Source: Guptibacillus hwajinpoensis (GTDB lineage Bacteria > Bacillota > Bacilli > Bacillales > Guptibacillaceae). Taken from it: a DNA stretch of 64,000 nt. The notes under the pieces are model-generated. The model made no database searches and had not been told where the DNA came from. It saw nothing but the letters and a program-made list of their open reading frames with translations. Numbering within the stretch: the first letter of the stretch is position 1; each line of letters starts with the position of its first letter. The stretch spans positions 62,001 to 126,000 of the forward strand of contig NZ_SWFM01000005.1 of assembly GCF_005144865.1 (NCBI RefSeq), in the 5' to 3' direction. A program made the translations under genes and the position numbers. Positions 1 to 8,054 of this stretch are shown here, in pieces.

Positions 1-584
1 TGAGCGCCAGCATAAATAAGACTAAATTGGTTAATAGGAAGAGAGCGACTTAGAATATCACTCGACATATCGGCAATGAAATTTGACTGAGAATTTTCTG
101 GAAATCCTTTCCACTGAGTACCGTGGATCGTGTTGTTGGAAGTGAGGTGAACGTAAGCGTCACGATTACTATACTTAATCGTATCCATATCAGGAATGCT
201 ACGGAAATCATTGTCTTTACTGCTGCTGCCAATGAATGTATGCCCTACTTTCTCTGCTTCATTTAGTGCTTTCTGGGACCAGCTTCCAGTAATAAGATAG
301 TTACCTTGCTTACCTTCAGTGAGAAAGTTCATAGGGATCATTGAGAACTGTAGGCTTGCTCCACCCTGTAGAAAAAGCACCTCATAATCATCTGGTATGT
401 TTAATAATTCTCTTAACAGTTCGTTCGCTCCGTCATGAATCTTCTGGTATTCTTTGCTGCGGTGACTGAATTCCATGATCGACATGCCAAGTTGCTGATA
501 GCTGAGAAGCTCTGATTGAGCGTGGTCCAGCACTTCCTGAGGTAATGCTGAAGGACCAGCGTTGAAATTATAACGACGTTCCAC
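1..584 (-). CDS. serC: Phosphoserine aminotransferase, N-terminal part (gene runs off the left edge)
   Basis: PLP enzyme of serine synthesis, converting 3-phosphohydroxypyruvate and glutamate to phosphoserine and 2-oxoglutarate. The translated 194 residues begin VERRYNFNAGPSALPQEVL, carry FLQGGASLQFSMIPMN and end in FSLIYAGA, which in this family directly precedes the Gln-Lys-Asn of the PLP-binding lysine, so the window cuts the gene just before its active-site lysine. The start is a GTG at 584 with AAAGGAG a few bases upstream. A position next to hit and ecs agrees with B. subtilis gene order. Identification is by recognised family sequence; the C-terminal half cannot be checked. Confidence 0.93.
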   Translation of the reverse strand, partial: MERRYNFNAGPSALPQEVLDHAQSELLSYQQLGMSIMEFSHRSKEYQKIHDGANELLRELLNIPDDYEVLFLQGGASLQFSMIPMNFLTEGKQGNYLITGSWSQKALNEAEKVGHTFIGSSSKDNDFRSIPDMDTIKYSNRDAYVHLTSNNTIHGTQWKGFPENSQSNFIADMSSDILSRSLPINQFSLIYAGA

Positions 585-762
585 TAGTAGACACTCCTTT
601 AGCGATGTAATGCGACTTGATTTTACTTGTCATTATCCTATCATTAAAAGAATCAACGTTGCTATGTTTTTTTCTATTCTTTTTGAATATTTAGCATTTG
701 CTCTTATTGCAAATTTTGCTATTCTTGTAGAATCGAATGAACAGAAAGTGGTGTATTGAAGA

Positions 763-1662
763 ATGTATCGAGAAAACAAGCCAACACTTATTGGGCCTTA
801 TGATCATCCAGATATTTATCCCGGTCCAAGACCTTCTTCCTCTTTTCTCTACCATAAAGGGAAAGCGCATCGAATCGAGGAGAAAGAAAATGTACCTGTT
901 GAGAAGCAGATCGTTCATTATGCAAGAGGAGAAGATGTTTCAGGCTCATTGGCATTCTCTTCTTCTGAGCAATATACGGTAGAGGAGTTAGTAAGGAAGG
1001 AAGGTTTGACTCCAATTGAAGATCGAATTCCATTGCTAGCATACGGGTCGAATGTGTGTCTTGCACAGTTAAGATACAAATTTAGCCTAAACCCAGATTT
1101 AAATGATTTCATTCTGTATTATCGTGCAGAAATTACGGATACTGACGTTGTAGCGGGATCATTTCTTGCGCCTTATGGAGCTCTTCCTGCTGTGATTGCT
1201 CCAGTAAAAGGAGCTAAAACAGAGGTCTGGGTAACATTCGTTGATCGGGAACAGCTAGAATTGTTAAATCGTACTGAAGGCAGTTATGTTCTTAGGGAAC
1301 ACCAAAACGGGAAGTTAACGCTTAAAACAGGAGAGCATTTCGAACGAGTCTATGCATATTACTATCCCCATGCCTATCTTAGACAAGGTTCATTTGTTCG
1401 ATTTATGGATATACCAGGGGAGTCGAAGCTTCCTTCTATGTGGCAGGCTGACTTGTTAAATGAGTTGAAATCATTGATAGGTTACGGTGGACATCGAGAA
1501 GAATTTATTCATGAATTAAGATGGAATGGTAGTTTGCGAAAGAAAATGACGAGGATGTTAAAGGATTTAGATGAAACGTTTGATCATCCAGATTGGATCG
1601 AACCAAATGGATTTCATACGTTAAAAAATATGACGCGATCACAAAGAAAAAGGAGACCTTAA
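763..1662 (+). CDS. Hypothetical protein with gamma-glutamylcyclotransferase-like YGSN motif
   Basis: A 299-residue soluble protein not assignable to a named enzyme. Residues about 88-97 read DRIPLLAYGSN; the hydrophobic strand ending in YGSN is the substrate-loop signature of the gamma-glutamylcyclotransferase/AIG2-like fold, and a LNRTEG segment near residue 170 could supply the acidic residue. The first 80 residues are polar and proline-rich with no recognised domain. No signal peptide or membrane segment is seen. It is transcribed divergently from serC and ends at a terminator shared with hit. The ATG at 763 has only a weak ribosome site (GAAAGTGG). The fold call is an inference from one motif; the substrate is unknown. 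Confidence 0.7.
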   Translation: MYRENKPTLIGPYDHPDIYPGPRPSSSFLYHKGKAHRIEEKENVPVEKQIVHYARGEDVSGSLAFSSSEQYTVEELVRKEGLTPIEDRIPLLAYGSNVCLAQLRYKFSLNPDLNDFILYYRAEITDTDVVAGSFLAPYGALPAVIAPVKGAKTEVWVTFVDREQLELLNRTEGSYVLREHQNGKLTLKTGEHFERVYAYYYPHAYLRQGSFVRFMDIPGESKLPSMWQADLLNELKSLIGYGGHREEFIHELRWNGSLRKKMTRMLKDLDETFDHPDWIEPNGFHTLKNMTRSQRKRRP

Positions 1663-1675
1663 TGGGTCTCCTTTT
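1647..1675. terminator. Bidirectional terminator between the GGCT-like gene and hit
   Basis: Perfect 11-bp stem (1647-1657 with 1665-1675) around a 7-nt loop, A-rich on the left and T-rich on the right, so it can end transcripts from both sides. It includes the last codons of the plus-strand gene and the end of hit. Confidence 0.8.
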
Positions 1676-2106
1676 CACTGATATTGCGAACGAACACCCT
1701 CTGCAAGACGCTGTAATGTATCAGCATCATAATCATTTTCATGTGTTTTCCATACCGCACCAAATCCATCTCCCTTACCGTAACGAGGGATCAAGTGTAG
1801 GTGATAATGGAACACTGACTGACCTGCGATAACTTCATTATTATTTAGAATGTTCATGCCTTGAGGTGCGAAATTCGCTTTCAAAGCATTAGCAATTTCA
1901 GGTACAGCAGCAAAGAGCTTTGATGCTGTTTCAGGTTCGAGTTCGTAGATGTTTTGTTGGTGTTTTTTCGGAATGACAAGGGTGTGTCCTTCCGTTACTT
2001 GTGTAATGTCAAGAAAGGCAAGTACATCATCATTCTCATACACTTTCGCAGAGGGAATGTCTCCGTTAATAATTTTACAGAAAATGCAATCTGGTGAATG
2101 GCTCAT
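1675..2106 (-). CDS. hit: HIT family nucleotide hydrolase
   Basis: Histidine-triad protein of the Hint branch, which hydrolyses phosphoramidate and related bonds on AMP derivatives. The catalytic motif HYHLHLIPRY spans residues 100-109 of 143, and the N-terminal CIFCKIINGDIPSAKVYE is typical of bacterial Hit proteins. Four in-frame ATGs occur in a row; GAAAGGA overlaps the first, so the fourth (2106) has the best ribosome spacing (8 nt) and gives MSHSPDC. It sits divergent from the ecs genes, as in B. subtilis. A role in Ecs-related processes has never been clear from gene order alone. Confidence 0.93.
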   Translation of the reverse strand: MSHSPDCIFCKIINGDIPSAKVYENDDVLAFLDITQVTEGHTLVIPKKHQQNIYELEPETASKLFAAVPEIANALKANFAPQGMNILNNNEVIAGQSVFHYHLHLIPRYGKGDGFGAVWKTHENDYDADTLQRLAEGVRSQYQ

Positions 2107-2224
2107 CATCATCATCCTTTCAATCTTTTTATTTATCGTACCATAATTTTCTATCAGTTAAGACTATTTCACTTTACTAGAAATAATAAATTAGTAGTAA
2201 AATACTCTAGAAAACAAAGCAAAT

Positions 2225-2249
2225 GGGCTCTGCCGGGGGTGCAGAGCCC
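2225..2249. other. GC-rich hairpin in the hit to lipoprotein intergenic region
   Basis: The 315 bases between hit and the lipoprotein gene (2107-2421) contain no gene. The only clear structure is a perfect 9-bp stem, GGGCTCTGC (2225-2233) with GCAGAGCCC (2241-2249). On the plus strand no T-run follows. On the minus strand it is followed by a T-rich stretch, so it could act as a terminator or attenuator in the hit leader, if the hit promoter lies further out. Confidence 0.4.
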
Positions 2250-2421
2250 TGAGTGTAACTTATTTCAGGGAAGACGTCACACTCTCTATAAGGATGTTCG
2301 CAAATTCATTGATCTATTCAACTATTTTCAAATGTTTTACGAACTTCGATGAGGGTTTCTAGAAACTCCTTCCAAAACACGATAAGATATGGACAGATAG
2401 ATGAGTCGGAGGGGATAAAAG

Positions 2422-2889
2422 ATGAAGAGAATCAGAATGTCAGCATGTGTCGGTATATTTGTTCTTGGGATCATCTCAGGTTGCGGAAGTGAAGACCACA
2501 ATGAGACACATATGGTAAATGGGGATATAAGAGAAACGACGGCTGATAAAGACATACTTCCATCATTTCTTGAAAATAAGCAGGATACTGTCAAAATTAT
2601 ATATGCAGAAGTTGCACAAAATAAAGATCTGCTAGAATCCATTCCCTGTTACTGCGGATGTGGGGAAACTGCTGGGCATACAAGCAACTATGATTGTTTT
2701 ATAAATAATCAGGATGATAGCGAAGTTACGTGGGATGATCATGGTACAAAATGCGGCGTTTGTCTTGATATTGCAGTTCAATCAATGAGTTGGTCTAATG
2801 AAGGAAAAACTGTGAAAGAAATTAGAGAACGAATTGATAAAGCGTATAAAGACGGATATGGTACGCCGACGCCAACTCCTGAAGTATAA
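2422..2889 (+). CDS. PCYCGC-motif lipoprotein
   Basis: A 155-residue predicted lipoprotein: a hydrophobic signal peptide ends in the lipobox IISGC, with the lipidated Cys at 21. The mature part has PCYCGCG at 75-81, Cys92 and CGVC at 111-114, the hallmark of the family named for its PCYCGC motif, whose function is unknown. The six or seven conserved cysteines suggest metal binding or disulfides on the outer face of the membrane. GGAGGGG precedes the ATG. It lies between hit and ecsA, where B. subtilis has no such gene as far as I recall, and probably has its own transcript. Confidence 0.85.
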   Translation: MKRIRMSACVGIFVLGIISGCGSEDHNETHMVNGDIRETTADKDILPSFLENKQDTVKIIYAEVAQNKDLLESIPCYCGCGETAGHTSNYDCFINNQDDSEVTWDDHGTKCGVCLDIAVQSMSWSNEGKTVKEIRERIDKAYKDGYGTPTPTPEV

Positions 2890-2966
2890 ATCAGTTTAAC
2901 CCTTACTTCACCCGTCCACAAAAAATTTGTTAAAATAAAGGCAAATGAAGAAATGAGAGGACCTCT

Positions 2967-3707
2967 ATGACAAATTCAATTTTGGAAGTTAGTAATCTTA
3001 CTGGTGGATACCAGGCGAATAAACCTGTTCTTCACGATCTATCTTTAAACGTAGGACCAAATGAAATTGTAGGATTAATTGGTTTAAATGGTGCAGGAAA
3101 GAGTACTAGTATTAAGCATATACTAGGCCTCCTGGATCCAATGGAAGGTAATATTCGTGTAGCAGGAAAAACTTTTTCTGAAGATAAAGATGGCTATCGG
3201 AAACAGCTTTCTTATATACCTGAGACCCCGCTATTATATGATGAATTAACCCTATGGGAGCATCTCCAATTAACTGCTCTTGCATATGAGTTAGGTAACG
3301 ATTGGAAAGATCGGGCTGAAGATCTTTTGAAAGAATTTCGAATGACAAATATGAAAAAATGGTTCCCGGGACATTTCTCTAAAGGAATGAGACAGAAAGT
3401 TATGATTATGTGTGCTTTTCTCGTGCGACCTTCTTTATACATTGTCGATGAACCTTTTGTAGGTCTTGATCCGATTGGTATTCAATCTTTTCTTGATACA
3501 ATGTTACAAGTGAAAGAAGAAGGGGCTGGTGTATTAATGTCCACACACATTCTTTCAACAGCCGAAAGATACTGCGATCGCTTTATTATCCTTCATGACG
3601 GGGTAATTGTGATGTCAGGAACACTGAAAGAGCTACGAAACCAAATTGGCCAATCAACTGCTACACTCGACGATATTTATATTGAAGCGACCAGGAGTGG
3701 GAAATGA
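2967..3707 (+). CDS. ecsA: ABC transporter ATP-binding protein EcsA
   Basis: Nucleotide-binding subunit of the Ecs exporter, which in B. subtilis affects protein secretion, competence and regulated proteolysis (related to peptide pheromone processing in other Firmicutes). Walker A is GLNGAGKST at 39-47; the signature region reads HFSKGMRQKV and Walker B is LYIVDEPFVGLDP. The length of 246 residues is normal. GAGAGGA lies upstream of the ATG at 2967. Its stop overlaps the ecsB start (ATGA), so the two are translationally coupled. Confidence 0.95.
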   Translation: MTNSILEVSNLTGGYQANKPVLHDLSLNVGPNEIVGLIGLNGAGKSTSIKHILGLLDPMEGNIRVAGKTFSEDKDGYRKQLSYIPETPLLYDELTLWEHLQLTALAYELGNDWKDRAEDLLKEFRMTNMKKWFPGHFSKGMRQKVMIMCAFLVRPSLYIVDEPFVGLDPIGIQSFLDTMLQVKEEGAGVLMSTHILSTAERYCDRFIILHDGVIVMSGTLKELRNQIGQSTATLDDIYIEATRSGK

Positions 3708-4924
3708 TGCAGCTTGATACGTTATGGAAGGAGAGAGCGGGGGCATTTTGGAAAATTGCTCTTCGCTATTTTCGATTAATAGGGAACAGTAGCTTTTTGT
3801 TTACCCTCGTTCTGACGTTAATATTTGGAGCGTATTATTACAGTGAATTACTTAAGGTTCTCCCAGAATCGTTCCCAGGCTTAGTCGTTATAACCGGCAT
3901 CGCAGCAGTTGTACTCGTTCGAACTCCACTTCGTTTCTTCTTATACGAAGCAGATCTTGTTTTTTTGTTGCCGGCTGAAGGTAGGCTAAATGGCTATTTT
4001 CGTAAATCCCTTATATATAGCTTTCTGCTCCAGGTATTTACGACAGTCGTAGTGTTAACGATTCTTGCACCTTTATATCAACATGAAACAAACGCAGGTA
4101 CTGGGTATTACGTTTTTGTTATTGCAGTTTTAATAATTCTAAAAGGTCTAAACGTAATCATGAAATGGTTGGAACTTCACCTACCTGAGCATCGATCAGT
4201 AGTCGGGTATATCCTTTTAAGGCTGTTACTTACTATGCTGATTACATACTTATTGCTGATTCAGGCTCAGTGGCTTTATGTCGCTTTTGCAGTAGGATTG
4301 ATTGTTGGCATTCTGTTCCTTCTGTTTTTACCGCTTCAAAAAAAGTATTCGATAAAGTGGCAGAGGTTACTTTCGGTAGACGAACACCAAAGTATGAAGT
4401 TCTACCGAACAGCAAATTTATTTACTGATGTCCCTAAACTAAAGCAGTCTGTTAAGCATAGACGCATGTTAAGTGCTTTTGCAGAAAAAGTTCTTCCCGT
4501 GAATACTGTTTATGCAACGCTTTACCAGAAAGCGTTTATCCGCAGCAATGAATATTTTGGTATATATATACGCCTTCTGCTTGTGGGACTAGCCCTTATC
4601 GCATTTGTGCCGAGTGAAACAGGTAGAATAATTGGAGCAGCGCTTATCGTCTATTTGACAGCTGTCCAGTTACGCACTCTATACCCTCATTATCAGTCAC
4701 ATGTGATGGTGAAGCTGTATCCGATATCTGACTCGGATCAGGAAAAAGCATATCGGTCTCTTCTAACTCGTCTGCTTGGTACTCAGGCTGCTGCTTTTGC
4801 ACTTCTTTCACTTATTCTTCACTTTAACTTAGTTGAGTTTATACTGATTGCATTGGCTGGAGCTGCGTCAGTAGTATTTGCTACGGTTAGTAATCGTACG
4901 AAGAAATTCACGTTTATGAACTAG
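3704..4924 (+). CDS. ecsB: ABC transporter permease EcsB
   Basis: Integral membrane subunit partnering EcsA. The 406 residues contain several long hydrophobic segments (roughly residues 28-65, 100-150, 168-220, 285-330 and 355-395) separated by a basic cytoplasmic stretch around 230-280, as in B. subtilis EcsB. It overlaps ecsA by 4 bases and is followed 38 bases later by ecsC, so one operon is expected. Identification rests on gene order plus membrane pattern. Confidence 0.93.
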   Translation: MMQLDTLWKERAGAFWKIALRYFRLIGNSSFLFTLVLTLIFGAYYYSELLKVLPESFPGLVVITGIAAVVLVRTPLRFFLYEADLVFLLPAEGRLNGYFRKSLIYSFLLQVFTTVVVLTILAPLYQHETNAGTGYYVFVIAVLIILKGLNVIMKWLELHLPEHRSVVGYILLRLLLTMLITYLLLIQAQWLYVAFAVGLIVGILFLLFLPLQKKYSIKWQRLLSVDEHQSMKFYRTANLFTDVPKLKQSVKHRRMLSAFAEKVLPVNTVYATLYQKAFIRSNEYFGIYIRLLLVGLALIAFVPSETGRIIGAALIVYLTAVQLRTLYPHYQSHVMVKLYPISDSDQEKAYRSLLTRLLGTQAAAFALLSLILHFNLVEFILIALAGAASVVFATVSNRTKKFTFMN

Positions 4925-4962
4925 CTTTTACTTAAAGAAGGCCAAGAGTGAGGGAGATTTCA

Positions 4963-5706
4963 ATGGGTAATTACCGTAGTGAAATTGAAGAAGAGCTTGA
5001 GTCGTGGGAGCGGAAAATGAAGAAAAAGTCTTCGATCGTTTCGCGAACGGCAAAAAACGTACAAAACCGAATAAACAATGTAATTCCTGAACGTGTGCAC
5101 AAGGTTGTAACAGGAAGCATTAAAACGATGGTGCAGGGCGTTCTTGCTGGGAATACCTATACTGTTAAAGCACCTGTTCAGAATTTGTCGCTTCGTTCAA
5201 GGGATACGAAGGCAAAACAATTGATCCAAACATATAAGCGAATTGCCGCGGCTGAAGGGGCAGGGACTGGCGCTGGAGGCATCCTTCTTGGATTAGCAGA
5301 TTTCCCTTTGCTCCTTTCCATTAAAATCAAATTCCTTTTTGATCTCGCAAGTATTTATGGATATGATGCAAAGCAATTCGAGGAGAGAGTATTTATTCTC
5401 TACATCTTTCAATTGGCATTTTCATCTGATCGAACAAGGAAAGAAGTGTATGAACGTATTCAGAATTGGGATCAGTCTTCACTCCATAAACAAATAAGTG
5501 AGACATTTAACGAAAAGCATGATTGGAAAGCATTCCAACTTGAATATCGTGATTACATTGATTTTCCTAAGTTACTTCAAATGATTCCAGGTATAGGAGC
5601 TATTGTTGGAGCATACGTTAATTATCATTTTATTGACTGGCTTGGTGAAACAGCAATAAATGCCTACCGACAAAGACTCCTTCAAGAAGAATATAAAGAA
5701 CAATAA
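4963..5706 (+). CDS. ecsC: EcsC family protein
   Basis: Third gene of the ecs operon. EcsC-family proteins are peripheral, with a glycine-rich middle segment (here AAAEGAGTGAGGILLGLADFPLLLSIKIKFLF in short pieces around residues 90-125) and a hydrophobic C-terminal patch near LLQMIPGIGAIVGAYVNY. Their biochemical role is unknown. The ATG at 4963 is preferred over an in-frame GTG at 4948 because GAGGGAG lies at the right distance before it. It ends within a strong bidirectional terminator. Confidence 0.88.
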   Translation: MGNYRSEIEEELESWERKMKKKSSIVSRTAKNVQNRINNVIPERVHKVVTGSIKTMVQGVLAGNTYTVKAPVQNLSLRSRDTKAKQLIQTYKRIAAAEGAGTGAGGILLGLADFPLLLSIKIKFLFDLASIYGYDAKQFEERVFILYIFQLAFSSDRTRKEVYERIQNWDQSSLHKQISETFNEKHDWKAFQLEYRDYIDFPKLLQMIPGIGAIVGAYVNYHFIDWLGETAINAYRQRLLQEEYKEQ

Positions 5707-5752
5707 CATAACGAAAGGCCAGCCGATTCGGCTGGCCTTTCGTTATGTTATT
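5702..5752. terminator. Bidirectional terminator between ecsC and the ferritin-like gene
   Basis: Near-perfect palindrome: 5702-5725 pairs with 5729-5752 around ATT, 24 base pairs, GC-rich in the centre with A/T-rich flanks. It spans the ecsC stop codon and touches the stop of the converging gene. Confidence 0.9.
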
Positions 5753-6186
5753 TATTCAAATCGTGCATCGCTTAAAATGCGATCCATTTCTTCCATATGA
5801 TGTGTTTCATCAGCAATCATGTCATCAAGCTTAACGACTAGTTCAGTAAAACCGAGCTCTTCAGCTTGCTTTTTGCGTTTTTCGTAACGTTCTATAGTAT
5901 CTTTTTCAGCTGTTCTAGCTTCAATCAGCATTTCTTTCACATCTGTAAGTTGTTTTACCTCTGCAGGTGCTGTTGTTGGCGTACCACCTAACACTTTAAT
6001 CTTCTCAGCAAGATAGAGAGCGTGCCCTTGTTCATCTGCAATTTCACTTTCAAAGAAAGGTTTTAATGTTTGACGGTATAGTCCAGATACAACTGCCGCA
6101 TTGTAAGTATACATAATGCTTGCAGCATATTCGTTCGCTAGGTCTACATTAAGTCCATCAATTAATTCTTGTTTCTTGTCTGCCAT
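5752..6186 (-). CDS. Ferritin-like diiron domain protein
   Basis: A 144-residue four-helix protein of the ferritin/bacterioferritin-like group. Likely metal ligands are Glu19 (ANEYAAS), Glu52 and His55 (DEQGH), Glu residues near 94-99, and Glu127 with His130 (DETHH), the two-times E..ExxH layout of this fold. It probably binds iron in the cytoplasm and may handle iron or peroxide stress, but there is no direct evidence for storage. An upstream in-frame ATG abuts GAAAGG; the second ATG (6186) has 9-nt spacing and is chosen. Confidence 0.85.
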   Translation of the reverse strand: MADKKQELIDGLNVDLANEYAASIMYTYNAAVVSGLYRQTLKPFFESEIADEQGHALYLAEKIKVLGGTPTTAPAEVKQLTDVKEMLIEARTAEKDTIERYEKRKKQAEELGFTELVVKLDDMIADETHHMEEMDRILSDARFE

Positions 6187-6304
6187 TAAAAACATCCTTT
6201 CTAATTCAAATCAGTTTTGCTTCCACCTTATTTTTACCCTTTGAGTTAATTAATAAAACATAAATACAATAAAACATATCAACACTCTATAGGAGGTTTG
6301 ACAG

Positions 6305-6331
6305 ATGACTGGAGGGGTAATAATCAATTAA
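6305..6331 (+). CDS. Possible 8-residue leader ORF upstream of the PfpI gene
   Basis: ATG at 6305 opens an 8-codon frame (MTGGVIIN) ended by TAA, preceded by TATAGGAGG at good spacing. A second TATAGGAGG stands 36 bases after the frame ends, before the real downstream start. It could be a translated leader or a chance frame. Confidence 0.25.
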   Translation: MTGGVIIN

Positions 6332-6366
6332 GAAGATCATACTACCATTATATAGGAGGGCTTCAC

Positions 6367-6879
6367 TTGAGTAAGATCGCAGTACTTATGACAAGCATGT
6401 TTGAAGATGTAGAATATACAAAACCCGCAGAGCAGTTTAAGAACGCAGGACATTCATTAACCGTGATTAGTCCAGAAGCTGGTCAGGAACTAACAGGAAA
6501 ACAAGGGGAAGCAAAAGTAACTTCTGACAAAGGAATTGGTGAAGTTAAACCTGAAGAGTTTGACGTACTTTTCATTCCTGGTGGAGTTTCACCAGATGAA
6601 TTGCGTGCGGACGATCGGTTTGTAGCTTTTACTAAAAAAATGATGTTTATGAATAAGAAAACATTGGTCATTTGTCACGGTCCGCAGCTATTAATTTCTG
6701 CAGAAGTTTTAAATGGACGAAACATTACTGGGTTTAAATCAATTCAAACAGATCTTAAATATGCTGGAGCAAATGTATTTGATGAGGAAGTTGTTGTATG
6801 CGGAAATCTTGTGAGTAGTAGAAATCCCGATGATCTCCCAGCATTTATTGAGAAATCACTATCTCTTCTAGATAGCTAA
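6367..6879 (+). CDS. DJ-1/PfpI family protein
   Basis: Class I glutamine-amidotransferase-like protein of the PfpI/YraA/YhbO group (protein deglycase or general stress protein; activities are debated). The nucleophile elbow is VICHGPQ with Cys103 and His104, and the partner acid is in FEDVEYTKP (Glu13/Glu16). Starting at TTG 6367 (MSKIAVLMTS) gives 170 residues, the normal size, with TATAGGAGG nine bases upstream; the frame is open further upstream but those residues have no family match. It is followed after 17 bases by a DUF3243 gene, probably co-transcribed. Confidence 0.9.
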   Translation: MSKIAVLMTSMFEDVEYTKPAEQFKNAGHSLTVISPEAGQELTGKQGEAKVTSDKGIGEVKPEEFDVLFIPGGVSPDELRADDRFVAFTKKMMFMNKKTLVICHGPQLLISAEVLNGRNITGFKSIQTDLKYAGANVFDEEVVVCGNLVSSRNPDDLPAFIEKSLSLLDS

Positions 6880-6896
6880 TTAAAGGAGTGTAATTG

Positions 6897-7244
6897 ATGA
6901 GTGAGAAGAACCATCTTGTGAATAAAGACAGTGAGCTTAACGTAAATAAAGTAGATGATACAATCGATCGAATGAGTGAAGAGCGTGTTGATGATATCCT
7001 AGCGAATTTCGAAGATTTTAAAGGGTATCTTGCAACGAGAGTTCAAGTTGGTGAAAAGCTAGGACTTAATGAAGAAGCGCTAGCACAGGCTGCTGAGAAA
7101 GTAGCTGGATATTTAGCCAAGAAAGAAGAACCAAAGAACAGAGAAGAGAAACTTCTTCAAGAGTTATGGTTGGTTGGAGATAAAGATCAACGCCATCAAC
7201 TTGCACACCTTCTTGTAAGAATGGTGCAAACAAAAGAGAAGTAA
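6897..7244 (+). CDS. DUF3243 family protein (YmfJ-like)
   Basis: A 115-residue acidic cytoplasmic protein. From about residue 40 it reads FKGYLATRVQVGEKLGL, VAGYLAKKEEPKNREEKLL and LAHLLVRMV, the pattern of the DUF3243 family (YmfJ in B. subtilis, normally about 85 residues). The first 35 residues are an extra polar extension. Function unknown. AAAGGAG precedes; ATG 6897 is used rather than the adjoining TTG. A strong terminator follows. Confidence 0.82.
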   Translation: MSEKNHLVNKDSELNVNKVDDTIDRMSEERVDDILANFEDFKGYLATRVQVGEKLGLNEEALAQAAEKVAGYLAKKEEPKNREEKLLQELWLVGDKDQRHQLAHLLVRMVQTKEK

Positions 7245-7245
7245 G

Positions 7246-7278
7246 AAAAAAGCCGCTGCTGGTTCAGCGGCTTTTTTA
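7246..7278 (+). terminator. Intrinsic terminator after the DUF3243 gene
   Basis: AAAAAAGCCGCTG / CAGCGGCTTTTTT hairpin with a 6-nt loop and T-run. Confidence 0.9.
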
Positions 7279-7307
7279 AAAGATTAGAAAGGGAAAGGCG
7301 AGATTGT

Positions 7308-8054
7308 ATGAATAAAAATGAATTTTTCAGTTCATTCCCAGGAGTATTAAAACAAAAAAAAGTATGGTATCCACTTGTACTAAATGCATTTGGCCTTTTA
7401 GTTGCTATTATTGCTATTATGTTATTTTCTGAACTAGCGGAAGAAATACTTGAAAAAGAGACGCTTCAATTTGATCATACTATTATTTCAGCCGTAGATT
7501 TAATTCGGTCCGATTGGATGCTAAACGCCATGGGAGTGATTACGGAATTAGGGGCAGTATGGTGGATTACAGTCGTTTCAATTCTGACGATTGTCATTCT
7601 TTGGTTTAGAAAAAAAGATGTGTGGAGCATTATTTTCTTTCTTGTTGCAGTGATTGCTGGGGGATTCTTAACTAGTGTGTTAAAGCATTTCTTTGCGCGT
7701 TCTAGACCTACTGTTGATGCTGCTTACGATGCCGTTGGCTATAGCTTTCCGAGCGGACATGCGATGGGATCCTTTATATTATATGGTTTTATTGGGTACT
7801 TAATTATTAGAAGCCAGAGAGGTAGAACAACAAAATGGATAAGTGGACTATTAGTAGGACTTTTCATCCTTTTAATAGGATTTAGCCGAATTTATCTCGG
7901 TGTTCATTATCCAAGTGATGTTCTTGCTGGCTATGCAGCAGGTACACTCTGGCTTTTTGTGTGTATCTTTTCTCTAGAATGGGTGATGTGGATCAAACGA
8001 TCATCCGTAAGCTTTAACTCATTCAGGAAAATGTTCTCCAGTAAGGACAGTTAA
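7308..8054 (+). CDS. PAP2 superfamily membrane phosphatase
   Basis: Acid-phosphatase-like lipid phosphatase, 248 residues with about six membrane segments. All three catalytic boxes are intact: KHFFARSRP (126-134), PSGH (148-151) and SRIYLGVHYPSD (193-204, His200 and Asp204). Family members dephosphorylate undecaprenyl diphosphate, phosphatidylglycerophosphate or phosphatidic acid on the outer face; the substrate cannot be chosen from sequence alone. Its 3' end overlaps the converging lipid kinase gene by 36 bases. Confidence 0.9.
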   Translation: MNKNEFFSSFPGVLKQKKVWYPLVLNAFGLLVAIIAIMLFSELAEEILEKETLQFDHTIISAVDLIRSDWMLNAMGVITELGAVWWITVVSILTIVILWFRKKDVWSIIFFLVAVIAGGFLTSVLKHFFARSRPTVDAAYDAVGYSFPSGHAMGSFILYGFIGYLIIRSQRGRTTKWISGLLVGLFILLIGFSRIYLGVHYPSDVLAGYAAGTLWLFVCIFSLEWVMWIKRSSVSFNSFRKMFSSKDS

